Shown: positions 1 to 6,200 of the stretch, one piece after another | Numbering within the stretch: the first letter of the stretch is position 1 | How the letters are laid out: each line of letters opens with the position of its first letter | Position numbers and translations under genes: made by a program | Assembly (NCBI GenBank): GCA_007123065.1 | Contig: SKSI01000082.1 | Coordinates: 1-7,651, forward strand | DNA: 7,651 nucleotides | Direction: 5' to 3' | Origin: Bacteroidales bacterium | GTDB taxonomy: Bacteria; Bacteroidota; Bacteroidia; Bacteroidales; UBA7960 | The notes under the pieces: generated by a model | The model's input: only the letters and a program-made list of their open reading frames with translations | The model's database searches: none | What the model was told of the DNA's origin: nothing

Positions 1-150
1 CACATAGCCCAATGCATAACGCACATGCTTCAGGATGCCACCAGATTAAAAGAATGGCAAGCCAATTGTTTGGATGCAGCGAAAACGCTTTGCTGGGAAA
101 ATGAAGAGGAGAAGCTTATTGCGATTTACAAAAAGGCTTTGAGTTTTTGA
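1..150 (+). CDS. C-terminal end of a probable glycosyltransferase (family 4-like), 5' truncated
   Basis: Frame 1 is open from the window edge to a TGA at 148-150 and gives the last 49 residues of a protein. The end reads as two amphipathic helices finishing in WENEEKLIAIYKKALSF. A Trp-Glu pair, then a spaced KL-x-x-IY-x-x-AL tail, is the usual last helix of GT-B fold glycosyltransferases of family 4, where it folds back over the N-terminal Rossmann domain. The catalytic E-x7-E region would lie upstream of the window, so donor and acceptor cannot be told. By family these enzymes act in the cytoplasm on cell-surface polysaccharide or glycolipid synthesis. The gene reads in the same direction as the regulator that follows, but a 110-nt gap with its own promoter-like box separates them. 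The family call rests on a short tail only. Confidence 0.6.
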   Translation, partial: HIAQCITHMLQDATRLKEWQANCLDAAKTLCWENEEEKLIAIYKKALSF

Positions 151-185
151 TGTGATGTTTCTGATTTATGTTTTATTTCAAGTGT

Positions 186-193
186 TATGTTTG
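186..193 (+). promoter_or_regulatory. Candidate Bacteroidota -7 box for the response regulator gene
   Basis: TATGTTTG matches the Bacteroidota -7 consensus TAnnTTTG exactly and lies 67 nt before the regulator ATG, in an AT-rich spacer. A convincing TTTG-type -33 box at the expected distance of about 20 nt is missing; the nearest is TTTC at 158-161. A second, imperfect box (TATGTTTT) lies at 167-174. The predicted start near 197-200 would give a leader of about 60 nt containing the palindrome at 207-221. Confidence 0.4.
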
Positions 194-206
194 TTTGATT
201 TGAATT

Positions 207-221
207 AAAGCGAAACGCTTT
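207..221. promoter_or_regulatory. 15-bp palindrome in the response regulator leader
   Basis: AAAGCG-AAA-CGCTTT is a perfect 6-bp inverted repeat around a 3-nt centre, located just downstream of the candidate -7 box and 39 nt before the regulator start codon. As DNA it could be an operator. As RNA it could form a small hairpin in the leader, or a weak terminator for the upstream glycosyltransferase gene, although no proper U-tract follows. A related sequence, AGCG-AAAA-CGCT, lies at 78-89 inside the glycosyltransferase coding region. The function is unknown. Confidence 0.35.
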
Positions 222-260
222 TGCAATCAGTTAATATAGAAAAACAGAAAATTTTTACTT

Positions 261-917
261 ATGGATCGAATCAGAATATATATGGTAGATGATCATAATT
301 TATTCATTAAAGGGCTGCAGGCGTTGCTATCCGACGAAAGGTCATTCCACTTCATTGGTTCATCAACAACAGGAGATCACTTCCTGGAGCATTATAAGAA
401 TATTGATGCGGATATTATATTAATGGACATAAACATGCCTGAGGTGTCTGGTATCATGCTTACAAAAATGGTTATGGACAAGGATCCTGATGCAAGAATA
501 TTGGCTTTAAGTATGTATAACAGCTACCGGCACATTGAAAAAATGCTGGCAAGTGGAGCTATCGGTTATTCCCTGAAATCTGATGACTTACCCGAGTTGA
601 TGAAAGCCATCAAGACGGTTGCAAAAGGAAAAAAATATATTAGCCAAAGTATTCAGAATACCATCTTTGACAGGGTAGGAGCATCGGAGGACTTTGATGA
701 ACAGGATGATATCAGCAAAAGCAAACTTACCCGAAGGGAAAGAGAAATTTTAATGTTAATCCTCCAAGAGTATTCCAACAATCGGATTGCTGAAAAATTA
801 TTCATCAGTCCATTGACGGTGGAAACCCACAGGAAAAACATTTTTTCCAAGGCCAATGCGCATTCTCCTGTAAGCCTTTTAAGGTATGCAATAAAAGAAG
901 GACTTGTAGAAGTATGA
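261..917 (+). CDS. Two-component response regulator, NarL/FixJ (LuxR-type HTH) family
   Basis: The 218-residue product has the full length expected for the family: a receiver domain (about 4-120), an acidic linker (140-153) and a LuxR-type helix-turn-helix (about 156-214). Receiver landmarks are complete: acidic pair D10-D11, phospho-acceptor D56 in LMDINMP, switch residue S84, and the GYSLK motif with conserved K106. The HTH has the typical LTRREREIL opening, and ISPLTVETHRKNIFSK (183-198) contains the recognition helix. It should act in the cytoplasm as a phosphorylation-controlled transcription factor that binds inverted repeats as a dimer. The ATG at 261 is preceded by an A/T-rich leader without a Shine-Dalgarno sequence, as is common in Bacteroidota. 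The gene ends 13 nt from the end of the convergent sensor kinase gene. That kinase has a HisKA_3 core, the class that normally pairs with NarL-type regulators, so it is the likely partner. The target genes are inferred only. Confidence 0.95.
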   Translation: MDRIRIYMVDDHNLFIKGLQALLSDERSFHFIGSSTTGDHFLEHYKNIDADIILMDINMPEVSGIMLTKMVMDKDPDARILALSMYNSYRHIEKMLASGAIGYSLKSDDLPELMKAIKTVAKGKKYISQSIQNTIFDRVGASEDFDEQDDISKSKLTRREREILMLILQEYSNNRIAEKLFISPLTVETHRKNIFSKANAHSPVSLLRYAIKEGLVEV

Positions 918-930
918 TAAGCTCTTGATT

Positions 931-3030
931 TTAGCAACTGGTTGATGTAGCAGGTGCATTGAGTGCACTACTCAAAGGTATGATGATATTTACTATGGTT
1001 CCCCGGCCTGGCATACTGTCAATGTAAAGCTGGCCATTAAGTCCTTCTATCCTGGATGTTGCTTGTTTTAGTCCGAAACCATCTTTATTTGTCATGTGTT
1101 GCGTGTTAAACCCTTTACCATCATCTTCAATCATAACAGTGAAGTCTTCCTTGTTTTGAATGATCTGAATGTCGATTCGTTTGCAATCGGCATGTTTGAG
1201 TGCATTATTGATGATTTCCTGAATGGTGCGGTAGATGGCATGTTCTATGAATGGTTTGAGTATGCCATGTACTCCGTTGATACTCAAATTTATTGTGTGA
1301 CTTTTTAGTTGCCTGTATTTGGAAACAAGCTCTTTTATCGCTTCCTTGAACCCTTTTTCTGTTAATGTTATCGGGGTCATCGTATTGGATATCTGTCGTA
1401 CTTCGTTTATCACAACATTTATATGATCAACCGTACCGGATAGCATAATGTCTCTCTTTTCGCCGTCCAGATTTTTTTTGTTGAGGATGTTGCTTAATGT
1501 TAATTTTACCAGGGAAAGTTGTGTTCCGATACCGTCATGAAGATCACTGGCCAGCCTTTTTCTTTCGCTTGTTTCAGCTTCCATCACAGCAAAGTTTTTT
1601 TCCAGGGTATACCGGATCTTGCTTTCGTGTAGTTTTTCCTTTTGTTTTTGCTTTATGCGCTGCAGGTATGAATAATATAAAAGTGAAAGCATGGCCAAAA
1701 GTGAAATGGAGGCAATGACAATCAGAATGATGGCATTTTGTCTGCGGGATAGCAATAGATCCTGTTGTTTAACTTCCAGCTGTGTCACCGCCATTTGCTC
1801 ACTCAAGGATTCTATTTCAACTCTGTAGACCTGGAAGAACTCTGATTCTTCATACAGCCTTGTACGAATTTCTGTTGCCGCTTTATGATGCGCATAAGCG
1901 CTTTCGTAATCTTCCTGCGATTGATATATTGTGGCCATTATTTCGTGCGCAATGTAAAAAAGGTCGTCATTGTTGGCCAGCTTAGCCCTTTCGTAAGCTC
2001 TGTTAGCATGCTCGTAGGCCAATTCCGTATCGCCCATTTTTTGGTATGCGCTGGCAAGACCGGCTTGTGGGAAGCAATCTGTGGTGACATAATGGTATTG
2101 CATCGATAATGAATCACTTAATGCGTAATGATACACCGCTTGATCAAAGTCCTGCATTTCAAGGTAGAAGTCGCCGATCTTGTTGTGAATGATTATCTGA
2201 CCATAGTTGTTGTTGGATGCGTAACTGATTGCAAGTGCATCATCAAAATAATACAAAGCTGAGTCGGGCATGTGCTGCTTATGGTAATACATGCCCAGGT
2301 GATTCGATACGGCCATCAGGGCGAGATCATAATTATGCTGCTCTGCCAGCTGGTAAGCTTCTTGGAAATAGGTAAATGCATTATCCAGGTCCTCAATGTT
2401 AAAATAAATGCGACCCAAATTGTTGAGCGTGATCGATGCGTTTCTATAATGCAGGTTCTGTTGATGAATTTGCGCGGATTGATTTAAAAGATCGACCGCA
2501 TCTTTGTAATTACGTACACTTGAATAAGCCAGTCCCAGGCTGCCGTAAGCATTGCCTGTATGCATCGCATCATTCTCTTGCAGTGCAAGCTCAAGATACC
2601 GCCGAAAGAAAGAAAGCGCTTCTTCGTTTCGGGCCTGATAGAGATAGGTGTTGCCAATCAGGTGGGTGAATATGGCTTTTTTTATATTGTCTTCTTCAGC
2701 AATGGAAAACTCAAGACCTTTTTCTGCCAAATTTCTGGCCCGATAGGGATCCACATAAACCAATTCTTCAGCCATGTTCCTGAATTCGATCAGTAAAGGG
2801 TTTGATGTGTCTGCCTGTTTTTCTTTGGTCTTTGTTGTTTCCCGGATTGGGCCAAATATTAAAACCAATCCGGCGAGCCCTATGGCAACAAAAAGAACAA
2901 TCCACGTTTTATGTTTTCTTAGGATTTGCATAAGTGTCAAATAACGCATTCTTCTATTAATCCTTGATTCCAAAATTAAAACTTTTCTGAATCCTTTCAT
3001 AAGATGGTAGTGTTTCATGGCATCCGGCAT
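931..3030 (-). CDS. TPR-containing membrane sensor histidine kinase (HisKA_3 type)
   Basis: The 699-residue frame shows a basic N-terminus, TM1 (about 43-60), a periplasmic TPR region, TM2 (432-454), a charged coiled-coil linker (455-490), HisKA_3 and HATPase. The TPRs are seven repeats with an exact 40-residue period: the small residue after the first helix motif falls at G126, G166, G206, G246, G286, A326 and A366. Phospho-acceptor H498 lies in ERKRLASDLHDGIG. The ATP-binding boxes are N608-N609 (N box), DDGKG 636-640 (G1), GFGL 651-654 (G2) and GRGT 675-678. It should autophosphorylate H498 and pass phosphate to a NarL-type regulator, most likely the convergent neighbour. The signal and any partner bound by the TPRs are unknown. 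The start is uncertain: M1 gives a long basic tail before TM1, while M28 (ATG at 2949-2947) or M34 (2931-2929) would give a more normal signal anchor. A TAnnTTTG-like box at 2978-2971 on this strand also favours a later start. Confidence 0.93.
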   Translation of the reverse strand: MPDAMKHYHLMKGFRKVLILESRINRRMRYLTLMQILRKHKTWIVLFVAIGLAGLVLIFGPIRETTKTKEKQADTSNPLLIEFRNMAEELVYVDPYRARNLAEKGLEFSIAEEDNIKKAIFTHLIGNTYLYQARNEEALSFFRRYLELALQENDAMHTGNAYGSLGLAYSSVRNYKDAVDLLNQSAQIHQQNLHYRNASITLNNLGRIYFNIEDLDNAFTYFQEAYQLAEQHNYDLALMAVSNHLGMYYHKQHMPDSALYYFDDALAISYASNNNYGQIIIHNKIGDFYLEMQDFDQAVYHYALSDSLSMQYHYVTTDCFPQAGLASAYQKMGDTELAYEHANRAYERAKLANNDDLFYIAHEIMATIYQSQEDYESAYAHHKAATEIRTRLYEESEFFQVYRVEIESLSEQMAVTQLEVKQQDLLLSRRQNAIILIVIASISLLAMLSLLYYSYLQRIKQKQKEKLHESKIRYTLEKNFAVMEAETSERKRLASDLHDGIGTQLSLVKLTLSNILNKKNLDGEKRDIMLSGTVDHINVVINEVRQISNTMTPITLTEKGFKEAIKELVSKYRQLKSHTINLSINGVHGILKPFIEHAIYRTIQEIINNALKHADCKRIDIQIIQNKEDFTVMIEDDGKGFNTQHMTNKDGFGLKQATSRIEGLNGQLYIDSMPGRGTIVNIIIPLSSALNAPATSTSC
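2971..2978 (-). promoter_or_regulatory. Possible internal -7 box for the sensor kinase gene
   Basis: On the minus strand this reads TAATTTTG, an exact TAnnTTTG match. It falls inside the longest kinase reading frame but upstream of the alternative starts M28 and M34. If used, the transcript would begin only about 16 nt before M28. No TTTG-like -33 element is seen at the right distance, so the match may be chance. Confidence 0.2.
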
Positions 3031-3069
3031 AGCTGGCTGACCAGGAATTTATTTGCGTTTGCTTTATAA

Positions 3070-3105
3070 CCTGCGTGATTTATGCAGGCTAAATTATATA
3101 TAATT
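3070..3105. repeat. Two small dyads in the kinase/adhesin divergent region
   Basis: CCTGC (3070-3074) pairs with GCAGG (3084-3088) across a 9-nt loop. Just beyond it AATTATATATAATT (3092-3105) is a perfect 14-bp palindrome of A and T only. They lie upstream of the kinase gene and so could be leader hairpins or protein sites for the minus-strand transcript. The AT palindrome could also simply be a low-complexity melting region. No function can be assigned. Confidence 0.3.
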
Positions 3106-3132
3106 GTCAGGGTTTTTGCCTTGGTGCCGAAA

Positions 3133-3152
3133 AATACCCTGGGTAGGGTATT
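3133..3152. promoter_or_regulatory. Candidate response-regulator operator (NarL 7-2-7-like palindrome)
   Basis: AATACCCTGGGTAGGGTATT is a perfect 8-bp inverted repeat around a GGGT centre. Its core at 3135-3150 has the 16-bp layout of NarL-type 7-2-7 sites (TACYYMT-N2-AKRRGTA): the outer TACCC and GGGTA match and the inner two bases of each half do not. It lies between the divergent kinase and adhesin genes. Its right arm touches the putative -33 element, and its centre is about 42 bp upstream of the predicted adhesin transcript start, a typical activator position. A wider inverted repeat, TGCCGA (3125-3130) and TCGGCA (3164-3169), encloses it asymmetrically. The dyad is directly visible. That the NarL-family regulator of this window binds it is inference. 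Confidence 0.55.
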
Positions 3153-3181
3153 GTAGGCCTAAATCGGCAGAAATAGTTTTG
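3151..3181 (+). promoter_or_regulatory. Bacteroidota-type promoter of the T9SS adhesin-like gene
   Basis: TAGTTTTG at 3174-3181 matches the -7 consensus TAnnTTTG. TTG at 3151-3153 sits 20 nt upstream, the expected place for the -33 element. The start would fall near 3185 and leave an A/T-rich leader of about 75 nt without a Shine-Dalgarno sequence. The weak -33 box overlapping a palindrome suggests a promoter that depends on an activator. Confidence 0.5.
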
Positions 3182-3258
3182 ACATCTGATATTTTGCTTA
3201 AAATCGAACGTCATATCACAAACCTAATTTTCAATTCAAATTATCAAAACCAATACCT

Positions 3259-6200
3259 ATGAAAAAACTTACTTTTTTATTTTTACTGATGATCACGGTT
3301 ATGCTGGTTTCACCAAATGCAATGGGTTGGCAAAACCCTGGCATTTTAGAAAACAGTCTGACGGCCACTGCAGATATTTCATTGTACGAAGGTCTCACGG
3401 GTTTACCTGCTGATGAATTATCAGATGGTGTCCAAGCAAATCACGACAACCCAGGCGAAAGGGAGTCAAATAATCCCCTGCGTGAAGATGAAGATGTGGT
3501 GATCACCGAATTTCCATGGTTGGAAGATTTTGAAGGTGAAGATTTTCCTCCAGTCGGCTGGACCCGTCTCGAACTGGGCGCCAGCAATGATGGCTGGGAA
3601 TTCTCCAGCAACAATCATACTCCCGATGGGTTAAAAAGTGCAGGTCATCAATATACCTTTAGTGCGGCAGAAGGCTGGCTTATAACTCCTGCCATAGAGA
3701 TACCTGAGGAAGATACTTATGAACTTTCTTTCTGGTCATATAATGCATACGCTTATGCTTATGGAAAAAACAGCGTACATGTATCTACCGGCAGCTCGGA
3801 TCCTGCAGATGGAGGTTTTTTAGAAATTTGGTCGCCTGAATCCATAGAGGACTACTCCTGGATACAAACAAACCTGAATCTTAATGCATACGCAGGTGAG
3901 ACTATCTATATCGCATTTGTTTATGAAGGTAACTACCAGCATGACTGGTATGTGGATGATGTGCTTATTGAGGAGGCTTTTGTTGAGTTTTATGATGTTA
4001 CTTTCGTGGTAACTGAAGCAAATAGCGAAGGTGCCCCCCTTGAAAATGCTGCTGTTAACATCGATGGATATGATTCGGTATACACGGATCACGAAGGTCT
4101 GGTTACTCTTGAAATGGTCGATGGCAGTTATTCAGCATCTGTATCTCTTGACGGTTATCAGGAAGAAAACGTAGATTTTATTGTAAATGGTGATGACAAA
4201 ACCGTACAAGTAGAAATGCACGCAATGCTGTTTGTCGAATTGCCTTATTATGAGGATTTTACTGACACACCTTATGACGAAGTTCCCGCCGACTGGACCA
4301 GGACGCACGATAACTGGGGGGCAATGGATGTGAATATGGCCGGTGGTGAAGTTCCTGAACTGACTTTCTGGTGGAGCCCACAGGCTGAAGATGTAATCAG
4401 GGCAATCACACCCATGCTCGATGCAACTGAACATACCAATGTATCCTTATCTTTCCTGCAGTTTGTTGACGTGTTTCAGGGCGGCTATGACCTCAAGGTT
4501 CAAACCTCTGTTGATGGCGAAGTCTGGACAGATCAGTGGGTTCTTGAAGTAGATGAAACACGTGACCCCAATCCGGACAGGGCCAACCCAGGTAAACTCA
4601 TCAGATCGGAAGAAATTATCATAAACCTGGATGGTGTTGACGGTGAGACTTTCTTTCTGGCTTTTGTTTTTGATGGCAACAGCTTTGACATCAATTCGTG
4701 GCACATTGACAATGTATGGGTTGGCGAAGGCGAAGTCGTATATCCGATTACCATCCTGGTGACAGATGATTCTGCCGATGAAATCCCCTTGGAACAGGCA
4801 ACTGTCGTAATTGAAGAAGAAACCTTTCATACGGATGCAACAGGCGAAATCGTGACAGAGCTACCCCAGGGGTCCTATACTGCCAATGTCAGTGCAGACG
4901 GCTATGAGCCTCAGGAAGTATCTTTTACAGTTGAAGACGACCCCCTGTTTGTGCACGTCATGTTAAGCGCAGAATCTGAAGAAATTATCATTACCGATTT
5001 TCCATGGCTGGAGGATTTTGAAATTGATGGGTTTTCAGACACGGGCTGGACAACCATAGCAGCCGGAGATGCTCCAGGTGCATGGGACTTGTCCACGGGC
5101 CAAAATCATACTCCGGATGGCCAGAAGTCGGCCAGACATACGTTTTATTCTCCTCCTGCAGAGGGATGGTTGATTAGCCCGGCAATACAGCTTCCGGCTG
5201 AAAATGTTTTTGAACTTTCGTTCTGGTCGTTCAATGAGTGGTCCGGATATTATGAAAAGAACAGCGTACATGTTTCCACGGGAAGTCCTGATCCCGCCGA
5301 CGGCGAATTTGTTGAGATATGGTCGCCCGAATCGGTGGCTGCAGCCTGGGAACAAACAATTCTTTCCCTGGATGACTATGCCGGTGAAACCATACATGTC
5401 GCCTTTGTATACGAAGCTACATGGGCACATGTCTGGTATGTAGATGATGTAATGATATCCCAGGCTCCGGAACATTATAACGTTACCTTTCATGTAAAAG
5501 AAGATACACCGGAAGAAGATGCCATAGAGGGCGCGGTCATTCTTATTGATGGTGAAGAGCTGATCACTGGCACTGACGGAACCGCAACCGCCAACCTGAT
5601 GTCTGGCCAGGAGTATACGGCAACAATCAGCGCAGAAGGCTATTATGGTAATGAAGTAACTTTTGAGGTGATTGATGACGACCTGGATATCGAGGTGTTT
5701 ATGGAGATCATTCCTGTGAATTACATTTCCTTTTCCGTTGTTGATGAATACGAACAGGCTGTTGAAAACGCCGAGATCGTTGTTGTACGGGAAAGCAACA
5801 AAAGCATTACGCTTCCTGCACCAGCCGCTAATGCAAAGAATACAGAAGTTTCACAAAAAGAACATCAAACACAAACACCTCAAATATTGCAGGCAACACC
5901 TCATACAAATACCGGCGAGATGTCTGAAAACTTCTCAAAGCTAGATGGCGGTGAGTGGCTATACTATTACAATTCGGATGCTATTAATGATAATGCCATC
6001 GGATTGAATTCACCAGGAGAATGGAATGCGGCCATTCGATGGGAGCCTTCAGACCTGCAAGCTTATGACGGACATGCGGTAAGCATTATCGAGGTTTTTA
6101 TGAATGATGAACCCAGTGGTGCTACTGCAAAGATCTGGCAAGGCCCTGATGCCGCCAATCTGACACTTAAAGTGGAAGCCCTTATGGGAACAGCAGAAGA

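Noticed and set aside
728..739. TACCCGAAGGGA, resembling the intergenic TACCC/GGGTA palindrome
   Set aside because: It encodes the conserved LTRRE start of the LuxR-type HTH, the dyad is imperfect and the spacing is too short for a 7-2-7 site, so codon constraint explains it.
918..930. A shared terminator between the convergent regulator and kinase genes
   Set aside because: The 13-nt gap and its flanks show no stable dyad or T-tract on either strand.
653..937. A minus-strand open frame opposite the HTH part of the response regulator
   Set aside because: It mirrors the real gene, overlaps the end of the kinase gene in another frame and shows no family resemblance.
3190..3196. TATTTTG as an alternative -7 box for the adhesin-like gene
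   Set aside because: It is one base short of TAnnTTTG spacing and has no TTG at the right distance, while the box at 3174-3181 fits both.
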